Assembly: GCA_965247505.1 (NCBI GenBank)
Contig: OZ252020.1
Span: forward strand, 1 to 64,000
Length of the DNA stretch: 64,000 bases
DNA from: CAIYRG01 sp965247505
GTDB taxonomy: Bacteria; Pseudomonadota; Alphaproteobacteria; Micropepsales; Micropepsaceae
Reading direction: 5' to 3'
Position numbers and translations under genes: made by a program. Below the pieces are notes generated by a model, which saw nothing but the letters and a program-made list of their open reading frames with translations, was not told the DNA's origin and did no database searches. Numbering within the stretch: the first letter of the stretch is position 1; every line of letters starts with the position of its first letter. Positions 1 to 7,322 of this stretch are shown here, in pieces.

Positions 1-101
1 GCAACCACGCAATGGGCCTGTGGCAAACCGCCACCGCTGCCGTTTGAGTAGGACCTCCGTGCTAAATTCTCGTTACTACCGTTCAATAACGTGACAACGC
101 C
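1..101 (+). mobile_element. IS6-family element, 3' end remnant
   Basis: The first 47 bases encode the last residues of an IS6-family transposase (…NHAMGLWQTATAAV, stop 45-47), nearly the same as the C-terminus of the complete copy at 59671-60474. The remnant ends at 101 with the terminal repeat GTGACAACGCC, which matches the ends of that copy. It abuts an internal part of an IS3 orfB at 102, so the element inserted into or recombined with that IS3. The rest lies outside the window. Confidence 0.8.
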
Positions 102-330
102 ATGATAACGTCGTCGTCGAGACCTTCTTCAAAACCATCAAGTCAGAACTGATCTGGAGGACTGTGTTCATGTCAAGAAGCCAAGCTGAAACTGCCATAG
201 CCGGATACATCGACGGGTTCTATAATCCAGTCCGTCGGCACTCGACGCTGGACTTCACAAGCCCCGTCAAATTCGAGGCAGAAGCAATGCAAACGGTGTA
301 GGGCGCCTCCACTTTTCCTGGATGGGTCCA
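102..330 (+). mobile_element. IS3-family element, orfB 3' end and right terminus
   Basis: The fragment is nearly identical to the end of the IS3 copy at 44070-46846. It holds the last ~65 codons of orfB (DNA-pairing end …SPVKFEAEAMQTV, stop near 301) and the right terminal repeat, which ends in GGATGGGTCCA at 330. The upstream part is replaced by the IS6 remnant. The terminus joins directly to the interior of another IS3 orfA, so this end was joined without its partner end. Confidence 0.85.
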
Positions 331-575
331 TATCTCTGCCGGCTGATCGTCCTTCACCGCAGCACCGGGAGAAGCGGCGTACCGCTTTATCCAGCCGTAA
401 AGCGAATGCGTGCTGACACCCAAACGCTGCGAAACCTCCAAAACCGGATAGCCGCGCTCCGTAATCTGTTTGATCGCATCTAACTTGAAATCCTCGGTGA
501 AATTGCCTTTGCCCATGATAGTCTCCTTGCCTCAAAATTAGGGAAGAAGGTGTCTACGAATCTAGGGGCTATTCA
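331..575 (-). mobile_element. IS3-family element (second type), orfA 5' fragment and terminus
   Basis: On the minus strand an orfA start (MGKGNFTEDFKLDAIKQITE, ATG at 516) and about 62 codons are present. They match the complete copy at 55091-56315, then break at 331 where the other IS3 terminus is joined. The outer terminus (…GGGGCTATTCA) ends at 575. Only the HTH region of orfA remains and no orfB follows, so it is non-functional. Confidence 0.8.
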
Positions 576-707
576 AACGCCATCTCAACCGTCGCGACAT
601 TTTCAAGCAAGACCGGTCCGCCGCCCTGGCCGAATGGCGGCAACTTGCAGCCTAGAGGTCCTCAATTGAAGGTTCTGCAGGTCCAGCCCATTTAGTCTGA
701 CAATGCC
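576..707 (+). mobile_element. IS6-family element, transposase C-terminus and terminal repeat
   Basis: The last ~26 codons of an IS6 transposase (RHLNRRDIFKQDRSAALAEW…, stop at 653-655) are followed by the terminal repeat TTAGTCTGACAATGCC at 692-707. They match the complete copy at 2341-3146, whose C-terminus reads almost the same. The 5' part is missing and is replaced by the IS3 fragment that ends at 575. Confidence 0.8.
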
Positions 708-764
708 CCTGAGCGGGCTCGATCAATTCGGAACCGCTCCAGCGCCCCGGATCGGCGACGGCCC

Positions 765-1613
765 TCAACCGCGCCGCAGCAGCGCGACGTAGACGAGCGC
801 GGTGGCGAACATGATCAGGCTGTAGGTGGCCGCCGGCACCGTCGCGAGTCCGCCGCCGAACAGGAGCACCGCGACGGCGATGGCGAGTGTTCCGTTCTGC
901 AGCCCACATTCGATCGAGATCGCGATCCGCTGGCTCGGGCCGGTAGCGAACGTCCGCGCCAGGAGATAGGCGATGACCATCATCAGCAGGTTGAGGACGA
1001 GGGTGACCAGCCCGGCCTGCGCGAAATAGGTGACGATGTTGCCACGTTCCTGATAGATCGCGCCGGCAAGCACGAGGACGAACAGCACCGCGGACACCCG
1101 CCGGGCCGCCGGCTCCGCCCGCCGCGCGAAGTCCTCGGCGAAGCGGCGGACCAGCAGGCCGATCAGGACCGGGACGGCGACGATCAGGAAGACGCTGAAC
1201 GCGGTGCCGGCGACCGAAACGTCCCTGCCCGCCTGCTCGCCGATGAACCGGGCGTAGGAAAACACCACGATGATCGGGATGGTGACCACGCTCAGCAGGC
1301 TGATCACCGCGGTCAGCGAGATCGACAGCGCGACGTCGCCGCGCGCGAACGCCGTCAGGATGTTCGACGTCACGCCGCCCGGCGCGGCAGCGATGATCAT
1401 CAGGCCGAGGGCCAGCTCAGGCGCCATCGGCCAGATGCTGGCCAGGATGAAGGCGACCGCCGGCAGCACCACGACCTGGGAGAGGGCGCCGACCGCGAAA
1501 TCGCGCGGGCGGTGCAGCACGCGGGCGAAGTCGTCGAACGTGAGCCCGAGCCCCAACGCCAGCATGATGAAGGCGAGGGCGAGCGGCAAAACGACGTCGA
1601 CGACGAATCCCAT
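765..1613 (-). CDS. Bile acid:sodium symporter (BASS) family transporter
   Basis: The predicted 282-residue inner-membrane protein has about nine or ten hydrophobic segments along its length, with no signal peptide separate from the first segment. Family hallmarks are the early GLTFDDF, the APGGVTSN turn (near residue 110) and IECGLQNGTLA (near residue 235), which correspond to the conserved cores of BASS carriers. These carriers couple Na+ to uptake of organic anions; the real substrate cannot be read from the sequence. The ATG at 1613 gives the usual family length. The gene is alone between IS fragments and has a noticeably GC-rich codon choice unlike the core genes further on, which suggests acquisition by transfer. 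It appears intact. Confidence 0.85.
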   Translation of the reverse strand: MGFVVDVVLPLALAFIMLALGLGLTFDDFARVLHRPRDFAVGALSQVVVLPAVAFILASIWPMAPELALGLMIIAAAPGGVTSNILTAFARGDVALSISLTAVISLLSVVTIPIIVVFSYARFIGEQAGRDVSVAGTAFSVFLIVAVPVLIGLLVRRFAEDFARRAEPAARRVSAVLFVLVLAGAIYQERGNIVTYFAQAGLVTLVLNLLMMVIAYLLARTFATGPSQRIAISIECGLQNGTLAIAVAVLLFGGGLATVPAATYSLIMFATALVYVALLRRG

Positions 1614-1733
1614 GTCCCCTCCTGAACGCTATCGGCCTGCCATCGTGGGCGCGCGACGCGGGCGCACCTCCAGCTCCCGGCACGACTGTGGATGAAACCT
1701 CGCGAGGGATCAACGGGCCTCCGGCTTCACCAG

Positions 1734-1807
1734 GGCTTTGTCACGCTAACCGGATTCACTCCAAATCTCAGTAAATTGTCGATGGCTGCTCTACGCAATG
1801 TCAATGG
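1734..1807. repeat. Diverged 74-bp repeat, copy A
   Basis: This stretch (beginning GGCTTTGTCA and ending GTCAATGG) aligns over its full length with 20152-20226 at roughly 80% identity by eye. Both copies lie beside truncated genes and IS debris, so they may be ends of an otherwise lost transposable element. No transposase is attached to either copy. Confidence 0.55.
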
Positions 1808-1849
1808 CTTAGCCTCATGCAGACATGCCGAAAACAGCTTACAATCACT

Positions 1850-2102
1850 TAACGTGACAATGCCTCATTTTGGCCTCCTTTCGAGGCAACAAAATGAGCC
1901 AACCCTCTTAACCCTCATTTCCCAAAGGCGCGAAGGCCAATTTCGTAAATATACGCTGAACACACGCGGCATTCGTGACACGTCCGAGTGGCTGGAATTT
2001 TACCGACGTTTTTGGAGCGAAAGCTTTGAGCGCCTCGACACACATCTAAAAACCAAACTTTCGAAGAAGGAGAAATCTCATGGGAAACGAGGCCGCAACT
2101 GA
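1850..2102 (+). pseudogene. ArsR-family regulator, C-terminal remnant
   Basis: The frame reads …GLLSRQQNEPTLLTLISQRREGQFRKYTLNTRGIRDTSEW-LEFYRRFWSESFERLDTHLK. This is the wing and C-terminal helix of ArsR/SmtB regulators of the type paired with SRPBCC (AHSA1) genes: Arg-Tyr-rich wing, then a W-L-x-x-Y-R-x-F-W helix. The N-terminal HTH is missing, replaced by sequence that ends in a CTTAACGTGACAATGCC-like stretch. The 3' end overlaps the start of the next gene in another frame, as is usual in this pair. The exact left limit of homology is uncertain; the upstream open frame starting at 1692 is fused non-ArsR sequence. Confidence 0.6.
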
Positions 2103-2153
2103 AGAGTCGGTTCTTGTGGTCAGCCGCAGTTTTGAGGCCTCGCGCGAAGCGGC
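2080..2153 (+). pseudogene. SRPBCC (AHSA1) domain protein, N-terminal stub
   Basis: An ATG at 2080 has a good ribosome site (AAGGAG at 2067-2072) and begins MGNEAATEESVLVVSRSFEA. The segment VVSRSFEASREA is the first strand and helix of AHSA1-type SRPBCC proteins. The gene is cut after about 24 codons by an IS256 end. Overlap with the preceding ArsR remnant (22 bases, different frame) supports a former two-gene operon. Confidence 0.55.
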
Positions 2154-2340
2154 GATCTCCCTATCTCTGTTGAAATTCGTGGGGCAGGCGTCGCTGGTTG
2201 ATGATGCTATGCTGCCTTCATGATGGTTTCAATGGCACTGTCGGCCTGAGCCTTTCTCAAGTGTTCCTGGAGAGCATTTCGGAGGATGGGCAGCTGGCGA
2301 TAGGCCTTGAGGCGACGGAAGGTTTTCTGGGCCTCCAGCA
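2154..2340 (-). mobile_element. IS256-family element, transposase C-terminal fragment
   Basis: This fragment is the reverse complement of the right end of the complete IS256 at 3643-5086: terminal region TCCCTATCTCTGTTGAAATTC, stop codon (TAG here, TAA in the complete copy) and the last ~43 codons. It is cut at 2340 by an IS6 element. Confidence 0.85.
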
Positions 2341-3146
2341 GGCATTGTCAGACTAACTGGGTCGGATCTGTAGAATCTACAATCGAGAACTTTTTAGGCT
2401 GCAAGTTGACACCACTCGGCCAGGGCAGCGGCTCGGTCTTGCTTGAAAATATCGCGGCGGTTGAGATGGCGTTGGTGGTTGAAATGGTTGTGGATCGAGG
2501 CATGGACGGAGGCGAATTTCTGCAGAGTTCTGACCTCCCTGAATTTGGCCATTGCGCGTTCCCGTCGCCGGAAGGGTTGATGTGAGTTTTCCGCCCGGTT
2601 GTTGAGCCAGCGCCTGGTCTCTTGGCGGCCCTCGTTGCCGATCACCTTCATCGCAGCCCGGTATGATTGTAGCCTATCCGTGACGATCGTGGCTGGCTGG
2701 CCATACCGCTTCATAGTCCGCTTCAGAAACTCAAGCGCAGCTTCGCGGTCCCGCCGTTTCGTGGCATAGACCTCAAGCACTTCGCCTTCATGGTCAACGG
2801 CACGCCATAGATAATGGGTTTCGCCGTTGATCCGGACGAACACCTCATCAAGATGCCAGCGCCACAGTGAATAGGATCCATGGCGAATACGGCGGTTCCG
2901 GATCTCGGCGGCAAACAACGGGCCAAAGCGGTTCCACCAATATCGTATCGTTTCGTAACTGACATCAATGCCCCGTTCGTTGAGAAGATCCTCGACCTGC
3001 CTGAGGGAGAGCGGAAACCTCACATACAGCATCACTGCGCTGCGGATTACCTCGGGCGAGCTATTGAAATAACGGAAGGGATTGTGCATCGCCGGAGGCT
3101 AGGAGACCTTACTTCCCGGCTCAAGCCGATTTAGTCTGACAATGCC
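2341..3146 (-). mobile_element. Complete IS6-family insertion sequence (806 bp)
   Basis: The element is bounded by inverted repeats GGCATTGTCAGACTAA (2341-2356) and its complement (3131-3146). It carries one transposase gene. Flanking octamers (CTCCAGCA and ACCAGCAC) are not duplicates, and the left flank is IS256 while the right flank is IS1595. The element therefore marks a recombination or adjacent-deletion junction and not a simple insertion. Confidence 0.9.
2394..3089 (-). CDS. IS6-family transposase
   Basis: The 231-residue DDE transposase has the family's usual length (IS26-like, 230-240 aa). It shows an N-terminal HTH region, then WHLDEVFVRINGE (first Asp), AVDHEGEVLEVYATK, the IVTDRLQSY segment (second Asp) and NNRAENSHQPFRRRERAM (catalytic Glu). 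The ATG at 3089 begins MHNPFRYFNSSPEVIRSAVM. It is the only apparently intact copy of this IS6 type; fragments of the type lie at 576-707, 3377-3543, 20969-21051 and 23808-24157. Confidence 0.93.
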   Translation of the reverse strand: MHNPFRYFNSSPEVIRSAVMLYVRFPLSLRQVEDLLNERGIDVSYETIRYWWNRFGPLFAAEIRNRRIRHGSYSLWRWHLDEVFVRINGETHYLWRAVDHEGEVLEVYATKRRDREAALEFLKRTMKRYGQPATIVTDRLQSYRAAMKVIGNEGRQETRRWLNNRAENSHQPFRRRERAMAKFREVRTLQKFASVHASIHNHFNHQRHLNRRDIFKQDRAAALAEWCQLAA

Positions 3147-3336
3147 ACCAGCACCTACAAGCCTACCTCAACGAGTTCACCTTCCGCTTCAACAGGCGGT
3201 TCTACCCGTTCAACGCCTTCCGCTCATTGCTCGGCATCGCGGGCGACACCTCTGCTCCAACCTATGCCGAGCTTTACTCGGGAGAGTGGCGGCACCCTAC
3301 ATGTAGCGGTCATGGGCGTTAACCGGATAGGCAAGG
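3147..3336 (+). mobile_element. IS1595-family element, transposase C-terminus and terminus
   Basis: The frame …HQHLQAYLNEFTFRFNRRF… with its stop at 3320-3322, plus the terminus AACCGGATAGGCAAGG (3321-3336), matches the complete IS1595 at 21102-22206. The fragment begins exactly at the IS6 terminus, so about four fifths of the element has been removed. Confidence 0.85.
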
Positions 3337-3376
3337 ATTAATCTAGTTAAGTGTATAATTCTCAAAAGTTTACCAT

Positions 3377-3543
3377 CGTCCAGGCCTTGATCTACAACCA
3401 CTTCAACCACGAACGTCATCTCCCCCACCGCGACATTTTCAAACAGGGCCGAGCCGCCGCCCTGGCCAAGTGGCATCAACTCGCAGCCTGAGAATCCCTA
3501 ATTGTGTGTTTTACAGGTCTGATCCAGTTAGTCTGACAATGCC
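3377..3543 (+). mobile_element. IS6-family element, diverged 3' fragment
   Basis: The C-terminal frame …YNHFNHERHLPHRDIFKQGR… ends at a TGA near 3491, followed by the terminal repeat TTAGTCTGACAATGCC at 3528-3543. It resembles the transposase at 2394-3089 but has clear amino-acid differences, so it comes from a second, diverged member of the same IS group. Confidence 0.75.
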
Positions 3544-3642
3544 CTCGAGCGCGCCTTCCCTGCCGTCCAGACGGTAGTTTCCGTTGCCTTCGCTAAAGCT
3601 GAGCGACAGACCCGCAATCCAACGCCCGGCCGCGTAGTCGGG
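3544..3642 (-). pseudogene. Autotransporter β-barrel fragment (probable)
   Basis: The minus strand reads DYAAGRWIAGLSLSFSEGNG then NYRLDGREGALEG without a stop. The pattern W-x-A-G-L-S-L-S-x-S-E-G-x-G-x-Y is that of transmembrane strands in autotransporter or large adhesin β-barrels of alphaproteobacteria. Both ends are cut, by an IS6 terminus at 3543 and the IS256 terminus at 3643. Only about 33 codons remain, so the assignment is an inference from motif rhythm. Confidence 0.4.
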
Positions 3643-5086
3643 GATGTCCCGGTCGATGTTGAAAAGTTGAGGTAGGTGTCGCTCTCCTGGAGCCGTTAGG
3701 CTCCGGGTGCTGCAAACCCAAAAGGGAGAACGACACCATGGGAAATAATATCCGTAGTTCCAGCCGCCCGAAAGCCCTTGCCCCCTCGATTCCTATGCCG
3801 CCGCTGGCGGACGCGATGGACGCAGTCCATCTCAGCGTGGATCGGTTTTGTCTTCTGGCCGGGGTCGAGGCCTTGGCCGAGATGATGGAGGAGGACGCCA
3901 CGACCGTGTGCGGGGCCCGACATCGCCGCCATGGGGACCGTCGAGGTTATCGCTGGGGCAGGACACATAGCGAGATCGGCTACCACGGCGGCAAAGTGAA
4001 GGTGGCCCGGCCACGGGTTCGTGACCGGGCGGGCAAAGAGGTGAGCTTGGAGAGTTGGCAGGCGCTACGCGATGCCAACCTGCTGCTCGAGTGGGCGCTC
4101 AACCTGATGGTGCTGAACGTGTCGACCCGCAAGTACCACCGCGCGGTCCGTCTGCCCGAGGGCGAGCTGGCGAAAGCGCGTGGCGACGGCACCTCGAAGT
4201 CGGCCGTTTCCCGGCGCTTTGTGGCGCTGTCAGGCAAGAAGATGAAGGCCTGGCTCGCCTCGGATCTCTCGGAACTCGACCTGCTAGTCATCCAGATCGA
4301 CGGTCTGCATGTCGGCGACCATGTCCTGATGGCGGCGATCGGCGTCGATGGCAACGGCGACAAGCATGTCCTGGCCGTGGTCGAGGGGGCGACGGAGAAC
4401 ACGGTCGTCGTCCAGGCCTTGATCGACAATCTCCTCGCCAGGGGGCTCGATCCGACACTGCCGCGGCTGTTCATCGTCGATGGCGCGAAGGCACTCAGCA
4501 AAGCGATCCGAAACACCTTCGGTGTGGCCGCCGCCATCCAGCGCTGCCAGGTCCACAAGGGCCGTAACATCATCGAGCGCCTGCCCCAACATTTGCACGC
4601 GAGCGTCAAGAAGGCGCCCCGTCAGGCCTGGGACCAGGACGACGCAAACAAGGCCGAGCGGCTCTTGCGCAACCTGGTCCGGCGTCTGGAGCATGAGGAA
4701 CCGGGCGTCTCGGGCAGCATCCTGGAGGGGCTGGAGGAGATCCTCACCATCATCCGCCTCGGCCTACCGCACGCACTCCGGCGCTCGCTCGCCTGCACCA
4801 ACATCGTCGAGAACGCGCTCGGCACGGTGCGCCAGGTCACCCGCAACGTCAAACGCTGGAGACACGCCGAGATGGCGCTCAGATGGACCGCCGCTGGCCT
4901 GCTGGAGGCCCAGAAAACCTTCCGTCGCCTCAAGGCCTATCGCCAGCTGCCCATCCTCCGAAATGCTCTCCAGGAACACTTGAGAAAGGCTCAGGCCGAC
5001 AGTGCCATTGAAACCATCATGAAGGCAGCATAACATCATCAACCAGCGACGCCTGCCCCACGAATTTCAACAGAGATAGGGACATC
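3643..5086 (+). mobile_element. Complete IS256-family insertion sequence
   Basis: Imperfect inverted repeats GATGTCCCGGTCGATGTTGA (left, from 3643) and the complement of GATGTCCCTATCTCTGTTGA (right, ending 5086) frame a single transposase gene. The flanking octamers differ, and the left flank is an autotransporter fragment, so no target duplication is visible. Confidence 0.85.
3738..5033 (+). CDS. IS256-family (Mutator-type) transposase
   Basis: The 431-residue transposase is of usual IS256 length. The N-terminus holds a basic RHRRHGDRRGYRWG region. The DDE core is visible as VIQIDGLHVGDH (Asp1), RLFIVDGAKALSKAI (Asp2) and, after QRCQVHKGRNI with its conserved C-x2-H, CTNIVENALGTVRQVTRNVK (Glu). 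The ATG at 3738 follows GGGAGAACGACACC. The frame is open throughout, so the protein could be active. A 187-bp piece of a sister copy lies at 2154-2340. Confidence 0.93.
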   Translation: MGNNIRSSSRPKALAPSIPMPPLADAMDAVHLSVDRFCLLAGVEALAEMMEEDATTVCGARHRRHGDRRGYRWGRTHSEIGYHGGKVKVARPRVRDRAGKEVSLESWQALRDANLLLEWALNLMVLNVSTRKYHRAVRLPEGELAKARGDGTSKSAVSRRFVALSGKKMKAWLASDLSELDLLVIQIDGLHVGDHVLMAAIGVDGNGDKHVLAVVEGATENTVVVQALIDNLLARGLDPTLPRLFIVDGAKALSKAIRNTFGVAAAIQRCQVHKGRNIIERLPQHLHASVKKAPRQAWDQDDANKAERLLRNLVRRLEHEEPGVSGSILEGLEEILTIIRLGLPHALRRSLACTNIVENALGTVRQVTRNVKRWRHAEMALRWTAAGLLEAQKTFRRLKAYRQLPILRNALQEHLRKAQADSAIETIMKAA

Positions 5087-5301
5087 GCCAGGCGCAAACC
5101 CTTCCAGGGTTGAGATTGCGCTAGAACGATCCTTTATTACCCGGTCCCAAAGGCTAAGCATTACGATGCAGAGTAATCTCGATTTCTTCCGGCTTACATT
5201 CACGCGCAACCGCCGTTCCAGAGCGCGTTCGCGCCACTTCACCAATGCAGAGCGTATGTATTACCACGCGGCTCTGCTGCGCCTTTATTCGTAGCGACGT
5301 C

Positions 5302-6423
5302 ATGCGCATAGGAGTTCCACGGGAAACCAAGAACAACGAATTTCGTGTCGGTATGACTCCCGCCGCCGTTCGCGAATTGACAGCGCGCGGACACCAAGTG
5401 CTGGTCGAGACTAACGCAGGTGAAGCCATCGGTCTGGACAACGCCATGTATACGCGCGCAGGCGGTGCCGTCGTGGCCGACGCCGCTGAGGTGTTTGGGG
5501 CAGCGGAGTTAATCGTCAAGGTGAAGGAACCACAACCCGAGGAGACACGGCTGCTGCGAAAAGGTCAGACGCTTTTTACTTATCTCCACCTTGCGGCCGA
5601 TCCGAAGCTGACTGGAGCCCTTCTTGGTGCCGGCATCACCGGCATCGCCTACGAGACGGTAACCGATCCGCGCGGCGGCCTGCCTCTGCTCGCCCCGATG
5701 AGCGAAGTGGCCGGGCGCATGTCCATCCAGGCGGGCGCGCATTGTCTGGAGATGGAAGCGGGCGGTCGTGGGCAGCTTCTCGGCGGCGTTCCCGGCGTGC
5801 CTGCGGCCAAGGTGACGATCCTTGGCGGCGGGGTCGTAGGCACCAACGCCGCGCGCATGGCGATGGGGATGGAAGCGCATGTGACGGTGATCGATATTTC
5901 GTTACCCTGCCTCTACGATCTTGATCTTCGATTTGGCGCCAAACTCAGCACCGTCTATTCGACCATCGACGCCGTCGAAGAACATGTGACAACGGCGGAT
6001 TTGATCGTCGGTGCGGTCTTGGTGCCGGGCGCCGCCGCACCAAAGCTGATCACGGATGACATGGTCAAAGAGATGCGCAAGGGTTCCGTGATCGTCGATG
6101 TTGCGATCGATCAGGGCGGATGTGCGGAGACCTCGCGCCCCACTACGCATGCGCAGCCAACCTATAAATTACATGATGTCGTGCATTATTGCGTTACCAA
6201 CATGCCCGGCGCCGTGGCGCGAACCTCGACGCTTGCATTGAATAACGCAACCCTAACTTTTGTCGTGCAAATGGCGGAATTAGGGGTCAAAAAAGCAATG
6301 ACGGATGATCCGTATTTGCGTGCCGGCTTGAACGTCCATGAAGGAGTATTGACCTACCGAGCAGTGGCAGAGGCACAGGGCACAGTCTTCTTACCGGCGG
6401 AAGCGGCGTTAGAAATCGGCTGA
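5302..6423 (+). CDS. ald: Alanine dehydrogenase
   Basis: The enzyme converts L-alanine to pyruvate and ammonia with NAD+ (reversible) in the cytoplasm. The 373-residue length is typical. MRIGVPRETKNNEFRVGMTP is the family N-terminus. KVKEPQPEE and YLHLAADP (substrate pocket Lys and His) and the Rossmann motif ILGGGVVGTNAA (near residue 175) are present, and the C-terminus …LTYRAVAEAQG is normal. An upstream in-frame start at 5245 is less likely because MRIGVPRE is the conserved start. A possible promoter, TTGAGA (5110-5115), 17-bp spacer, TTTATT (5133-5138), lies upstream. The gene is a single unit between IS256 and an IS110 fragment. The internal stretch ISLPCLYDLDLRFGAKLSTV is slightly unusual but in frame. 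Confidence 0.95.
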   Translation: MRIGVPRETKNNEFRVGMTPAAVRELTARGHQVLVETNAGEAIGLDNAMYTRAGGAVVADAAEVFGAAELIVKVKEPQPEETRLLRKGQTLFTYLHLAADPKLTGALLGAGITGIAYETVTDPRGGLPLLAPMSEVAGRMSIQAGAHCLEMEAGGRGQLLGGVPGVPAAKVTILGGGVVGTNAARMAMGMEAHVTVIDISLPCLYDLDLRFGAKLSTVYSTIDAVEEHVTTADLIVGAVLVPGAAAPKLITDDMVKEMRKGSVIVDVAIDQGGCAETSRPTTHAQPTYKLHDVVHYCVTNMPGAVARTSTLALNNATLTFVVQMAELGVKKAMTDDPYLRAGLNVHEGVLTYRAVAEAQGTVFLPAEAALEIG

Positions 6424-6489
6424 GCGCCCGTCGTCGTAAAGCAGTGGCGGGCGGCCTACCTTTTGGCCTCACGTTAAAGGTCAAATGTC

Positions 6490-7003
6490 CGGTCCACCCC
6501 CGAAAGATGGGGTAATCGGCCGGCGCTCTTATCTCTGACGATTGTGGGTGCTGCGCTTCAGGCTGATGTTAGCACGGGGTCAGTTTTTGCTGCCCCAAAC
6601 ATCAAACAAGGAGAAGCGCAGCATGGAACATTTTGCCGGATTGGACGTATCGGTCAAGGAGACGAGCGTCTGTATTGTGGACGGCACGGGCAAGATCGTA
6701 CGGGAAGTGAAGGTGGCAAGCGAGCCGGAGGCGCTGCTTCCGGTGCTGACGAACCCTAGCTACCACTTCAAGCGCATCGGATTGGAAGCCGGGCCCTTAA
6801 TCGCAATGGCTCTTCAGTGCTCTTGCCGAAGCGGGCTTGCCGGCGATTTGTGTCGAGACCCGGCATATGAGAGCGGTCTTGAAGGCCCAGATCAACAAGA
6901 CGGACCGCAACGATGCGCGGGGGATGGCGCAGATAATGCTGCTGACCCACCGCAAGCTGCTTCAGTCGAAGGCTATCTCCATCGACAACTATCTGCGCGG
7001 GAC
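6490..7003 (+). mobile_element. IS110-family element, 5' fragment with frameshifted transposase
   Basis: The transposase starts at 6623 (ATG after AAGGAG) with MEHFAGLDVSVKETSVCIVD, which holds the first Asp of the DEDD domain. GLEAGP follows, then the frame is lost near 6805. It continues in the next frame as GLPAICVETRHMRAVLKAQI…KTDRNDARGMAQ, the last acidic residues of the DEDD core. The element stops at 7003, where an IS3 terminus is joined, so the C-terminal domain with the Ser is missing. Both the frameshift and the truncation make it inactive. Confidence 0.8.
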
Positions 7004-7104
7004 TGGACCCATCCAGGAAAAGTGGAGGCGCCCTACACCGTTTGCATTGCTTCTGCCTCGAATTTGACGGGGCTTGTGAAGTCCAGCGTCGAGTGCCGAC
7101 GGAC
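7004..7104 (-). repeat. 101-bp IS3 terminus, extra copy (direct repeat with 7294-7394)
   Basis: The sequence from TGGACCCATCCAGG through the last orfB codons (to …GAGTGCCGACGGAC) is repeated by eye without mismatch at 7294-7394 in the same orientation, 290 bp away. This copy lacks the rest of the IS. The pair encloses the LysR fragment at 7105-7293. Confidence 0.9.
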
Positions 7105-7293
7105 AGACGATCGAGGCGGCCGTCTCAGGTCGTACCGGCAGCTTCCGGATCACGGCAGATCCGATGTGGATGCACGCAATCCTGCCCGCCGCCATCGGCC
7201 AGTTCCACCAGATCTGCCCCGGGGTCGAGCTGAAGCTGAGCACGGCATCGTTCGCCGAGGGCCTGCGGCGGCTCGCGGACGGCGACAGCGATC
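7105..7293 (+). pseudogene. LysR-type regulator, internal fragment
   Basis: The open frame reads TIEAAVSGRTGSFRITADPM then WMHAILPAAIGQFHQICPGV and …FAEGLRRLADGDSDL. This is the end of the linker and the first βαβ of a LysR effector-binding domain (G-x-x-R-I-x-x-x-P, LP-x-x-I-x-x-F, P-G-V-x-L, L-x-x-G-x-x-D-L). Neither the HTH nor the C-terminal half is present. The fragment fits exactly between two identical IS3 termini. Confidence 0.7.
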
Positions 7294-7322
7294 TGGACCC
7301 ATCCAGGAAAAGTGGAGGCGCC

